64,000 nucleotides of DNA from assembly GCF_016469335.1 (NCBI RefSeq), contig NZ_CP059888.1, forward strand, positions 1,116,001 to 1,180,000, read 5' to 3'. The notes under the pieces are model-generated. The model ran no database searches, was not told the origin of the DNA, and worked only from the letters and a program-made list of their open reading frames with translations. Of the stretch, positions 24,993 to 33,799 are shown in pieces; positions within the stretch are counted from its first letter, which is position 1; each line of letters begins with the position of its first letter. This DNA comes from Flocculibacter collagenilyticus (GTDB lineage: Bacteria; Pseudomonadota; Gammaproteobacteria; Enterobacterales; Alteromonadaceae). A program made the position numbers and the translations under genes.

Positions 24993-26969
24993 ATGCAAAG
25001 CAAAAAAGTTGACCGCAAGTCAACAGGCTTATTGCTGCCTGCTTGTACCCTACTACTATCAACCATCGCTGTATCTAACGCTGTACACGCGGTTGAAAGA
25101 GGCATGATAAGCAACGATTTTTCTAATTTAACACAACGTTTTATTGTGACTTACGAGTCTGACGAATCGAAAGATTGGCAGAACGAAGCGCAAGTGATTT
25201 CAATGTTTGCGGGAAATGATGTTAAATACATGCGTCAATTGGCGGTAAACAAGCATCATCTTTTCAAGCTAGAAAAGCCAGTCGACAGTGTAAAATTTCA
25301 ATCTATGATTGAACGATTAGGCGCGATGTCTGGCGTTGTAACCGTAGAAAAAGATTCAATCATGACAATTCAGTCAGTTCCTAATGATACGCGTTACAAC
25401 GATCAATGGCACTATTTTGAAGCGACCGGTGGCATTAATGCTCCGTCGGCTTGGGATAACTCTACTGGTAGCGGCGCCGTTGTTGCGGTTATCGATACTG
25501 GTTATGTATATCACTCAGATTTAGACGCAAATATGCTACCTGGTTATGATTTCATCAGTGATACGTCGGTTGCAAATGACGGTAACGGACGAGACTCTGA
25601 CGCAAGTGACCCAGGTGATTGGTTGTCGGCAAATGAGTGTGGTTTCTTCAACCCACCAAGTGCGGTAAGTAGCAGTTGGCACGGTACTCATGTTGCAGGT
25701 ACTATTGCTGCCGTGAGTAACAATGGTGCAGGTGTAGCAGGTGTTGCTTATAACGCTAAAGTAGTACCAGTAAGGGTATTAGGTAAATGTGGCGGTTATT
25801 TATCTGATATTACAGACGCCATTGTTTGGGCATCTGGTGGCAGCGTGTCAGGGGTTCCTGCAAACGCAAATCCAGCTGATGTTATTAATATGAGCCTGGG
25901 TGGAAGTGGTTCTTGTAGCAGCAGTTATCAATCGGCCATTAATACGGCAAGAGCAAATGGCACCACGGTTGTGGTAGCAGCAGGGAACAGTAATGCTGAC
26001 GCAAGTGGCTTTAGTCCTGCAAGCTGTAACGGCGTTATTTCTGTCGCATCAAATGATCGTCAAGGTAACCGCGCTTCTTATTCAAACTACGGTAGTTCTG
26101 TTGATTTAGCAGCGCCAGGCGGCGAAACTGCAACAACGTCAAATGGAGTGCTTTCTACACTCAACTCTGGTAGCCAATCTCCAGCTTCAGAGTCTTATGC
26201 ATACTATCAAGGTACGAGTATGGCAGCACCACATGCTGCGGGTGTAGCGGCATTAATGTATGCTGCAAATTCAAGTATTACGCCTGATCAAGTTGAAACG
26301 GCAATGAAAAATACTGCACGTACTTTACCTGGTAGTTGTTCAGGTGGTTGTGGTGCAGGTATAGTAGATGCGGCAGCAGCTGTTGCAGCAGCAGGTGGCG
26401 GCGGTGGCAATCAAAGCCCGTCTGCAAGCTTTGGTGTATCAACTAACCAATTAACAGCAAGCTTCACAGACGGTAGTTCGGATCCAGATGGTAGCATTGT
26501 AAGCTGGAGCTGGAACTTTGGTGACGGTGCAACGTCTAGTGCACAAAACCCATCTCATACTTACGGAGCAAGTGGTACTTACACGGTTTCTTTAACAGTA
26601 ACTGATAATGATGGCGCGTCAAATAGTACTTCTCAGTCAGTTGATGTTTCTGATGGTTCGGCAAATACCGGCGGATTTACAGAAGAAAACTTGGCTGCAA
26701 GTCGCCGTAGCTGGATCCGTCGTACAATTGAAGTGCCAGCTGGAGCAACGAGTCTAGATGTTGATATTAGTGGTGGTAGTGGTGATGCTGACTTATATGT
26801 TCGCTTCGGTAGCCAGCCAACAACTTGGTATTACAACTGTCGTCCTTACTTATATGGTAATAACGAAACATGTACTTTCACAAATCCTCAAGCAGGTACT
26901 TGGCACATTGGTATTCGCGCTTACAGTGCATTCTCAAGTGTTAAGCTAGATGCTTACTGGAATAAGTAG
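24993..26969 (+). CDS. Secreted subtilisin-like serine protease (S8) with PKD and PPC domains
   Basis: A 658-residue exported protease. A signal peptide (about 1-33) precedes an inhibitor I9-like propeptide (about 47-125). The catalytic domain has Asp168 in VIDTG, His233 in GTHVAGT, Asn332 for the oxyanion hole, and Ser409 in GTSMAAPH. A Gly-rich linker leads to a PKD domain (about 475-553, with the WNFGDG block) and one C-terminal PPC domain (about 565-655, GDADLYVRFGS). GGAG precedes the ATG. The PPC domain closely resembles those of the M14 carboxypeptidase at 4933-7530, so both exoenzymes probably share a secretion and maturation route, likely type II secretion. Confidence 0.92.
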   Translation: MQSKKVDRKSTGLLLPACTLLLSTIAVSNAVHAVERGMISNDFSNLTQRFIVTYESDESKDWQNEAQVISMFAGNDVKYMRQLAVNKHHLFKLEKPVDSVKFQSMIERLGAMSGVVTVEKDSIMTIQSVPNDTRYNDQWHYFEATGGINAPSAWDNSTGSGAVVAVIDTGYVYHSDLDANMLPGYDFISDTSVANDGNGRDSDASDPGDWLSANECGFFNPPSAVSSSWHGTHVAGTIAAVSNNGAGVAGVAYNAKVVPVRVLGKCGGYLSDITDAIVWASGGSVSGVPANANPADVINMSLGGSGSCSSSYQSAINTARANGTTVVVAAGNSNADASGFSPASCNGVISVASNDRQGNRASYSNYGSSVDLAAPGGETATTSNGVLSTLNSGSQSPASESYAYYQGTSMAAPHAAGVAALMYAANSSITPDQVETAMKNTARTLPGSCSGGCGAGIVDAAAAVAAAGGGGGNQSPSASFGVSTNQLTASFTDGSSDPDGSIVSWSWNFGDGATSSAQNPSHTYGASGTYTVSLTVTDNDGASNSTSQSVDVSDGSANTGGFTEENLAASRRSWIRRTIEVPAGATSLDVDISGGSGDADLYVRFGSQPTTWYYNCRPYLYGNNETCTFTNPQAGTWHIGIRAYSAFSSVKLDAYWNK

Positions 26970-27005
26970 TTTTTATTTTAGAAATTAACTTAGAAACGAA
27001 ATAAT

Positions 27006-27033
27006 AAAGGGAGCCACATGATTGGCTCCCTTT
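27006..27033. terminator. Terminator between the subtilase and GGDEF genes
   Basis: A perfect 11-bp stem (AAAGGGAGCCA / TGGCTCCCTTT) with a 6-base loop, followed on the plus strand by GTATTTT and with an A-rich left side, so it may act in both directions for these convergent genes. Confidence 0.8.
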
Positions 27034-27055
27034 GTATTTTAAAGCGTTGTCGTTA

Positions 27056-27955
27056 TTACGCGATTTTCATGCAGTCTTTACCTGCTGTTTTTGCTGTGTA
27101 TAACGCATTATCTGCACGGCTAAAAATAGTGCGGCAATTGTCTTCCTGCTTCCAGCGAGCACAACCGATACTTGAAGAAACTTGATACATACGCATAACT
27201 TCATTGGTACTGCTGAATAATTTAATGCGCTGAGCCACTAAGTTGGCAGTATTGCTGTCGCAGTTATCAAGTAAAATAGCAAATTCATCGCCGCCAAAAC
27301 GAAACAAGGTATCATTTCCTCTTACCATGCCTTTCAACGCTTGAGCAAATTGTGACAGCACAACGTCACCCGCTTGGTGGCCATATCTGTCGTTAACTTG
27401 CTTAAAATTGTCTAGATCTAAAAGCATTAATACGTAAGGTGCGTCGTTTCTTGCCGCACGTTGCTGCATGCGCTCTTGTGTTTCGTCAAAGTATCGACGA
27501 TTTCCTAGCCCCGTTAAACTGTCGACTAGTGCATAACGTTGTACTTTTTCGAAAGTAATCGCATTTCTGAGTGGGTAACCTAATTTTTGGTGAAGCGTTG
27601 CAAGTTGCATTTTTGCAATTGCATTTATAGGTTCACTAGTATGATAGATTAAGTGGCCAATGACTTCGTCTTCCACCATTAATGGGAATTCATGGATGAG
27701 ATTGCCTTTATTTGAGCCTCTTACGGTGATTTCAGTGCCTTCATAGAGAAAGCTCAAGCCATTAAATGCTGTAATTTTTGCAGCCTCCATGGAAAAAATT
27801 TCCAATAATCTAGGCAACTCAAGCGTAGTTTGTAGTAGCTCAATTAAGCTGGTCTTGTCTGCATTTTCTTGCATAGCGTACGACGATACGGACGGAACAT
27901 GTAGATATTCGTTATTCGATACACTTACAACATCAAGCATTTGCATATTTTCCAC
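27056..27955 (-). CDS. Diguanylate cyclase with GAF-like sensor
   Basis: Makes cyclic di-GMP from two GTP. In the numbering from an upstream ATG (27970), residues about 40-140 look like a GAF-type sensor and 145-300 form the GGDEF domain, with an intact GGDEF at 226-230 and the RxxD inhibitory site at 217-220. The conserved DSLTGLGNRRYFDE block marks the domain start. I prefer the GTG at 27955 (299 residues) because AGGAG stands seven bases upstream, while the ATG overlaps that site. No membrane segment is visible, so it is probably cytoplasmic. It is a single gene. Confidence 0.9.
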   Translation of the reverse strand: MENMQMLDVVSVSNNEYLHVPSVSSYAMQENADKTSLIELLQTTLELPRLLEIFSMEAAKITAFNGLSFLYEGTEITVRGSNKGNLIHEFPLMVEDEVIGHLIYHTSEPINAIAKMQLATLHQKLGYPLRNAITFEKVQRYALVDSLTGLGNRRYFDETQERMQQRAARNDAPYVLMLLDLDNFKQVNDRYGHQAGDVVLSQFAQALKGMVRGNDTLFRFGGDEFAILLDNCDSNTANLVAQRIKLFSSTNEVMRMYQVSSSIGCARWKQEDNCRTIFSRADNALYTAKTAGKDCMKIA

Positions 27956-28165
27956 AATAACACTCCTCATGGATGGCGCTAGCTATATTTAGATAATGAG
28001 CTTTATGCTAATAGTGTGCCAAAAATGCAAGCAGTTGATATAGCAAAGTAAATGTATCGATACTATGATTAAGGATGATAACTGTACAAATTGTTCAAAA
28101 AATTGGCGGCAATAGACTGCCTCATGAATATCAAAAATAAGATGGATGGCTAATATGGAGTGCGT

Positions 28166-30154
28166 GTGGATTTTACAGAGATAGCTAATAGCGCCTATTT
28201 AGAATTGCTGGGGTTATTATCTGTAGCCGTAGTATTGGTGTGGGCGTTTAAAAAAATGAATTTACCGCCTATTCTTGCGTACTTGGTAGCTGGGGTTATT
28301 ACTGGAAGTAGTGGTATTGGCTTAATTACCAACCAAGACGACATCCATGTAATCGCTGAATTAGGCATTGTGTTTTTAATGTTTTCATTAGGGTTAGAGT
28401 TTTCAGTGCCAAAGTTATTGGCAATGAGGCATTTAGTATTTGGGGTTGGTAGTGCCCAGGTGATATTAAGCATGTTTTTAATTATGTGTGTCGCTGTAGG
28501 GCTGAATTATACGTGGCAAAGTGCGATTACCATAGGCGGCATATTAGCTCTATCATCAACGGCCATTGTGATTAAATTACTGAATGAAAACGGAGCATTA
28601 CATTCAAAGCGCGGACAAATTGCTGTAAGTATACTGCTATTCCAAGATATTGCAGTTGTTCCATTACTTATTGCTATCCCTATTCTGTCAGGCAACAGTA
28701 TTGATAGTTTATGGACTTCTTTAGCGTTAGCGCTAGCAAAAGGGATTGTTGTTGTATTTATTTTATTTTCCGTTGGAAAGTGGCTTCTACCCAGAATATT
28801 CAATCAAATAGCGCAAGCAAGAACAGATGAGTTGTTTGTGCTTAGCACTATTTTGGTTGTTGTGATTGCGGGGGGTATTACGTATCTATTTGGGTTATCA
28901 ATGGCGCTAGGCGCATTTTTGGCAGGCATGATGTTAGGGGAAAGCCAATATCGTCATCAATTAGAGTCTGATATTAGACCATTTAGAGATATTTTAATGG
29001 GCTTATTTTTCGCGACGGTTGGCATGCAATTAGACTTAAATGTATTGGCTGATACTTTACACTGGATTTTGATTGGTGTGTTGGCGCTGTTACTCATAAA
29101 AACAGTTGTCACAATGGCCTTGGCAAAAATGAGTGGTGAATCATTAGTCAATAGTTGGGCGTCGGGCTTGATCACATTTCAAATGGGAGAGTTTGGTTTT
29201 GTGCTTATTGCACTGGCATTACAAAATAGTTTATTAGACAGCATCACGGCGTCCTACCTTATTGGTGTTGGAATTATCAGTATGGCGATAACGCCATACT
29301 TAATGTTGCACAGTGTAAAACTAGCTACTTGGTTAAGTGGTAGAGATCCACTAGTTGATCATTTTAATGAAAAAGGAAATGCAGAAAGTGCGTTGCACGA
29401 CCATGTCATTATTTGCGGCTTTGGCCGAGTGGGACAAACAGTAGGGCGGTTTTTAAAGCTAGAGGCCGTACCGTTCATTGCATTAGACTCTGATCCCATC
29501 AGAGTGCAAGAAGCTCAAGCAGCAGGTGAGAACGTGCAATTCGGTAATGCAAGAGATAAAAGCATTATGAAATCTGCCAACGTAACCAGCGCTAAGCTTG
29601 TTATTATTACTTTTGGTGATTTAGCAAAAGTGGAACCTATCATCAGTACCATTAAAGAAATTGCGCCTGATGCCAAAATATTGGTAAGGACGCCAAATGA
29701 TGATGATTTAGAAGCATTCCAACAAGCTGGGGTAACAGAAGTCGTGCCCGAATCGTTAGAGGGAAGCTTAATGTTGGTTTCTCATGTACTTTATATGACT
29801 GGGGTGCCAGTCGCTCGTGTAATAAAACGCGTACGTGAAGAAAGAAAAAATCGGTATGGTTTTTTACATGGCTTTTTTCCGGGTGAAACCACTGATATGA
29901 GCATGACGCAACGCGACAGGTTAGAGTTTTTACATGCGGTTTCCTTGCCTCGTAATGCTTATGCCATAGGTAAGTCAATTCAATCATTAGCACTAGAAGA
30001 GCGCAGAGTAATGGTGCATGGACTAAGGCGAAACGGTGAAGAGTTTGCCGAACCCGATGGTGACATTATTTTGCAAGAGCATGATATTTTAGTCATAAAA
30101 GGCAAGCCAAGAAGGGTAGAGCGGGTAGAGCGTTTTATGCTTGAAGGGGACTAA
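28166..30154 (+). CDS. CPA2 family monovalent cation:proton antiporter (KefB/YbaL type)
   Basis: A 662-residue inner-membrane antiporter exchanging K+ or Na+ for H+. Residues about 10-395 carry 12 membrane segments, including LPPILAYLVAGVITG and the LFQDIAVVPLL motif of CPA2 proteins. A TrkA-N domain begins near 411 with ICGFGRVGQTVG for NAD(H), and a TrkA-C domain covers about 570-655. GTG at 28166 has GGAG five bases upstream; an in-frame GTG two codons earlier overlaps it. No Kef ancillary (KefF/G) gene is adjacent, so it is closer to YbaL-type proteins. It could contribute to K+ or pH balance. Confidence 0.88.
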   Translation: MDFTEIANSAYLELLGLLSVAVVLVWAFKKMNLPPILAYLVAGVITGSSGIGLITNQDDIHVIAELGIVFLMFSLGLEFSVPKLLAMRHLVFGVGSAQVILSMFLIMCVAVGLNYTWQSAITIGGILALSSTAIVIKLLNENGALHSKRGQIAVSILLFQDIAVVPLLIAIPILSGNSIDSLWTSLALALAKGIVVVFILFSVGKWLLPRIFNQIAQARTDELFVLSTILVVVIAGGITYLFGLSMALGAFLAGMMLGESQYRHQLESDIRPFRDILMGLFFATVGMQLDLNVLADTLHWILIGVLALLLIKTVVTMALAKMSGESLVNSWASGLITFQMGEFGFVLIALALQNSLLDSITASYLIGVGIISMAITPYLMLHSVKLATWLSGRDPLVDHFNEKGNAESALHDHVIICGFGRVGQTVGRFLKLEAVPFIALDSDPIRVQEAQAAGENVQFGNARDKSIMKSANVTSAKLVIITFGDLAKVEPIISTIKEIAPDAKILVRTPNDDDLEAFQQAGVTEVVPESLEGSLMLVSHVLYMTGVPVARVIKRVREERKNRYGFLHGFFPGETTDMSMTQRDRLEFLHAVSLPRNAYAIGKSIQSLALEERRVMVHGLRRNGEEFAEPDGDIILQEHDILVIKGKPRRVERVERFMLEGD

Positions 30155-30182
30155 TGCAGCTTCTATTGGTTAAGTGGTGTTC

Positions 30183-30200
30183 CAGCCTCTACTGAGGCTG
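30183..30200. terminator. Short GC-rich hairpin between antiporter gene and ygiM
   Basis: CAGCCTC and GAGGCTG form a perfect 7-bp stem with a TACT loop between convergent genes. There is no T run on either strand, so termination is uncertain. Confidence 0.4.
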
Positions 30201-30232
30201 AAACCTATTCATCATTGAAATGGATTATAAAG

Positions 30233-30871
30233 CTACATCCATTGATCTTCACCACGTCGTTTTCTTGGAATCAAGTGAGGTAAAATTAAGCCAAGAATTA
30301 ATCCACCAAGCGCAATACCTGCGCCATATAGCATTTGCTGGTTGGCTTCTTCTTTTCCCTTTTTATCGGCTTGTTGTTTTAATGTTTTATTATTCGTTGT
30401 TAGTGTTTTTACTTGTTGAGTAAGCTGATCATTTCGACCACTTAATTCATCCATTTGTTGTTGCAGTGGCGCATTAGCTTCAGCAATTTCATTCAGTTCT
30501 GCGCGCGTTGATTCTAGCTCTTTACTGAGTGCGTCGTATTGAAGTTGAATACTTAAGTCGGTTGAGTAAAAACGACGGTCAATCCAGCCTTCACGCGCTT
30601 TTTCATCTTTAATTTTGATGTAACCGGTTTCTTCGTTTGCTTCAAGTACGTTTATTTGTGAACCAGCATTTATGCTACCAATAATGCGATAGTTACTACT
30701 TGGTCCAGCGTGCATAAAAATATATAAGTCATCTTTAACAAAACCATCGGTTTCACGCTGGGTGGTGTCATTACTAACAGCAACATTAGCCGTTTCTGAC
30801 GTAGATTCCTCTTGCGCAAATACAACTGCTGTGCTGCTAAGCGCGATTGCGAGAATTATTTTTTTTATCAT
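30233..30871 (-). CDS. ygiM: SH3 domain protein YgiM
   Basis: A 212-residue envelope protein of the TIGR04211/YgiM family. A signal peptide (1-19, ending VFA-QE) precedes a bacterial SH3 domain (about 45-105, with MHAGPSSNYRIIGSI). A coiled coil follows (about 115-175, rich in Glu, Gln and Leu heptads), then a C-terminal membrane anchor (about 182-200) and a basic tail. Placement next to ygiF, in the same divergent order as in E. coli relatives, supports the name. Its role in the cell envelope is not established. Confidence 0.88.
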   Translation of the reverse strand: MIKKIILAIALSSTAVVFAQEESTSETANVAVSNDTTQRETDGFVKDDLYIFMHAGPSSNYRIIGSINAGSQINVLEANEETGYIKIKDEKAREGWIDRRFYSTDLSIQLQYDALSKELESTRAELNEIAEANAPLQQQMDELSGRNDQLTQQVKTLTTNNKTLKQQADKKGKEEANQQMLYGAGIALGGLILGLILPHLIPRKRRGEDQWM

Positions 30872-31149
30872 AACTGTCCTGAAACTTTTTGAATGTCATT
30901 CAAACGTTGCGAGTTATTTATTTATAGTTTGAATATTAGGGGGTTAGCAGTTTGATAGCAAGTGCTAATCTATTTTGTGCAAAAAGTAAGAGGTGTACGC
31001 TTCTATACGCCATTATGTTGAAGATTGATTGTGCTTAGGGATGGGGAATTAACAAGTGTTAGGCTTTTTTATTGATTTGCATAGTGCTTACAGCTAGAGT
31101 ATGTCTTATTGTTAAAGCTTTTTCCGAGATATCCTTCAAACTACCCCTT

Positions 31150-32715
31150 ATGGAAACAGAGATAGAACTAAAATTTCTTGTTGCTCCTACCGATCAAGAT
31201 GTTGTTAGTCAAATACAGTCAGTGTCTGCTGATGTGCTTAGCCATACCGTTAATAAATTATCCAATACATATTTTGATACGCCTGAAAGGCTGTTAAGAC
31301 AATGGGATATTGGCCTACGTACTCGTGAACACGAAGATAAAATTGAGCAAACCATTAAAACAGCAGGGCAAGTAACAGGGGGCTTACATCAACGACCTGA
31401 GTACAATGTGCCTTTATCGTCACGTTGGCCTGAGCTGGTATTATTTCCTGAAAATATATGGCCGAATGAAGCCAATATAGAAATGCTACAAGACAATATT
31501 GAGGCGCTTTTTACCACTGATTTTGAACGTACTAAGTGGCATTTACGGATGCCATCGGGAACGGAAGTGGAGTTGGTTTATGATGTCGGTGATATTCGTT
31601 GTGGCAGTGACAGTCAACCTATCAATGAAATAGAAATAGAGCTCATTACCGGTAATGTTGATGATGTGTTTGTATTAGCTGAGCAACTGAATGAATTGCT
31701 CTCTGTTCGGTTAGGTTTTTTAAGTAAAGCTGCAAGAGGCTATCAATTAAGCGAGCAGTGGCAAACAGAACCTAAGAAAATGATGGAGTGCGTTAAGTTA
31801 GCGCCAAATGACACTGTTGAACAAGCATTTATTAAATGCATTGAAAGCGGCATTCATTTTATTCAGCATCATGAACAGTCGTACAGTGAAGAACCGTCCT
31901 TATTGGCTTTAAGACGATTAACAGATGGCGTTGCATTAGTGCGACATAGTGTGTGGTTGTTTGCAGGCATGCTAGATCCTGATGCAACAGCAGCGCTTCG
32001 TATGGAATTAAAACGTTTATTACGTTCTTTTCTATGGGTTGAGTCAGCAAGGCAGTTAAAAAACATCACTTCTAAGAAATCATCCTTTCGCAAACGTTTG
32101 GCTGACTGTCAGCAACTTATCAGCGTTATTGAAGAGCGAAAAGGTCGAAACCCAACCCCTGATGAAGTGAATCAGTTTTTCTATTCAACAGAGTATAACC
32201 ATACACTATTGCAGCTAACGCGCTGGCTAGTTACACGTGGTTGGCGAGCACATTTATCTGAAGAGCAGCGTGAATATGGTAATAGTCCTATTCAGCATAA
32301 ATCACCTGAAATGCTAACTCGCGCATGGCAAATTTTATGTGATTTAGTGACAGATAAAGCAGAGTTAACGACACAAGACTACCAAGATTACGATGCCCGT
32401 TTAAAGCGTCATTTACTGACAGGTGTTTGTTTGGGTAACTTGTATGAAAGAGAAGATCGAAACCCGTTCAGAGCACCGTGGGTTGATTTGTCGGAAGGTG
32501 TGGATGAGCTTAAGATCTTATGTTTATTACAGCAGATTTATGACGACGCGATAAATGAACAGGAGCAGGCAATAGAAGAGGATTTAGAAGTGATAGTGAC
32601 TCAGAAGCCTGTTACTAAAACAACAACTAAGTGGTTAGATGATAGAAAAGAAAGCCTGTTAGTTGCACTAGAGCAAACTAAGCGCTCTGCCTTAAATATG
32701 GAACCATATTGGTAA
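31150..32715 (+). CDS. ygiF: Inorganic triphosphatase with CYTH and CHAD domains
   Basis: A 521-residue protein. The CYTH domain (about 1-200) starts METEIELKFLV, giving the ExExK triphosphate-tunnel motif, and should hydrolyse inorganic triphosphate with a divalent metal. The CHAD domain (about 235-480) is helical with the conserved basic and His residues that bind polyphosphate. It is longer than E. coli YgiF (433) through an extended C-terminus. I use the ATG at 31150, since the CYTH motif starts there; a longer frame back to 31072 adds an unconserved stretch. No clear ribosome site. glnE follows after the DUF350 gene, as in the E. coli order except for that insertion. Confidence 0.9.
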   Translation: METEIELKFLVAPTDQDVVSQIQSVSADVLSHTVNKLSNTYFDTPERLLRQWDIGLRTREHEDKIEQTIKTAGQVTGGLHQRPEYNVPLSSRWPELVLFPENIWPNEANIEMLQDNIEALFTTDFERTKWHLRMPSGTEVELVYDVGDIRCGSDSQPINEIEIELITGNVDDVFVLAEQLNELLSVRLGFLSKAARGYQLSEQWQTEPKKMMECVKLAPNDTVEQAFIKCIESGIHFIQHHEQSYSEEPSLLALRRLTDGVALVRHSVWLFAGMLDPDATAALRMELKRLLRSFLWVESARQLKNITSKKSSFRKRLADCQQLISVIEERKGRNPTPDEVNQFFYSTEYNHTLLQLTRWLVTRGWRAHLSEEQREYGNSPIQHKSPEMLTRAWQILCDLVTDKAELTTQDYQDYDARLKRHLLTGVCLGNLYEREDRNPFRAPWVDLSEGVDELKILCLLQQIYDDAINEQEQAIEEDLEVIVTQKPVTKTTTKWLDDRKESLLVALEQTKRSALNMEPYW

Positions 32716-32727
32716 TCGCTCGAGTTA

Positions 32728-32759
32728 AAGAAGCTTTATTGTTCAAGATAAAGCTTCTT
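32728..32759. terminator. Bidirectional terminator between ygiF and the DUF350 gene
   Basis: A perfect 12-bp stem (AAGAAGCTTTAT / ATAAAGCTTCTT) with an 8-base loop lies between convergent genes. T-rich sequence follows on the plus strand after two bases. Confidence 0.65.
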
Positions 32760-32785
32760 CAATCTTCTTTAAGCTTCACATTACA

Positions 32786-33676
32786 TTAGCTAAAACTAAA
32801 CAGCATTAATAATGCGTAAGACACCATAATACTCATTTCTACTAGCGCCACCCCAAGATTATCTTGCTGATCAATTTCGACATTCGTTGGAATGTTTTGC
32901 AATGCAAATCGGCTCAATAAAAAACTGGTTAACGTCATCACTAAAACAGTCATAGAGCCAACTATAAAAATCGCCATTAAACTGTCGAGCTGAGAAGCCG
33001 CTTGATAAGCTGTTATTTTATTAGCTAACGGAAAACTTAAGCCTGTCACTAACAAATAGCCGCACTGGCGAAGCGCCGTCGCGATATTATTTTGACCAAG
33101 AAAGTGCTGCATTGAACACCCCTGATTGTGCCGCTTAAATAAACGTTCACGCCATCTAATGGTTAAATATACAGGGATCTGACACAGAAAAAAGCTGATG
33201 ACAACAAAGGTTAATTGAGAATATGAGTTAATCCCAAACCAGCTCATTAACGCATAAAGCAAAATGCCGTTATGTAACATTGCGCCAACGTCCATTAACG
33301 CTGAGGCGATATTCTTTTCTTTTATTTGCTCGTATTCATCAAGGTGGCTGAAGAATACACGGTTATGTAACGAACGACCTATTTCAAGTAATACAATGGT
33401 AGTAACAACCGCAAGAATAAAAGAAGGCGCATAGTCTAGGCTGTTCAGTGCGTTGAGCTGAGCGACAGGCTCGGACAAACTAATAAAGTAACCAAATAAT
33501 GTTCCACCATAAGCGATAGCGTATGCGAAGTTGTCACGCTCAGCTAATTCGTCGGTTAAGCGGCGTTTAAAGCGAAAATAAGTAAAGTAGCGATTACCTT
33601 GAATAATAAACAGCAGTAGCGCCAATAACACGCCAAAATGAATTAAACTGTCTTGGTTAATACGAAGATATTCCAT
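32786..33676 (-). CDS. DUF350 family membrane protein (YjfL-like, tandem)
   Basis: A 296-residue inner-membrane protein with about eight hydrophobic segments. Two DUF350 units are visible, each with paired helices and an Asp/Asn-Asn-x-Ala marker: ERDNFAYAIAYGG, KEKNIASALMDVG, GQNNIATALRQCG and QQDNLGVALVEMS. The repetition indicates an internal duplication. No function is known for the family; YjfL in E. coli lies near phage-shock-type genes, which are not seen here. It is inserted between ygiF and glnE on the opposite strand. Confidence 0.8.
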   Translation of the reverse strand: MEYLRINQDSLIHFGVLLALLLFIIQGNRYFTYFRFKRRLTDELAERDNFAYAIAYGGTLFGYFISLSEPVAQLNALNSLDYAPSFILAVVTTIVLLEIGRSLHNRVFFSHLDEYEQIKEKNIASALMDVGAMLHNGILLYALMSWFGINSYSQLTFVVISFFLCQIPVYLTIRWRERLFKRHNQGCSMQHFLGQNNIATALRQCGYLLVTGLSFPLANKITAYQAASQLDSLMAIFIVGSMTVLVMTLTSFLLSRFALQNIPTNVEIDQQDNLGVALVEMSIMVSYALLMLFSFS

Positions 33677-33799
33677 TGTTTCCCTTTATCGGATTAAAAT
33701 CAGTTAATTAGGAGATGGCCTAATTGTTAATACAGAATAAAGTTAGTATAAATGTTTTATAGTTATTAAGCCTAATTAAAAAATATTGGAGCAGATCAA

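Noticed and set aside
29652-29993. 113-codon minus-strand frame opposite the antiporter gene
   Set aside because: Antisense shadow within the TrkA domain coding sequence, with no protein-like motif.
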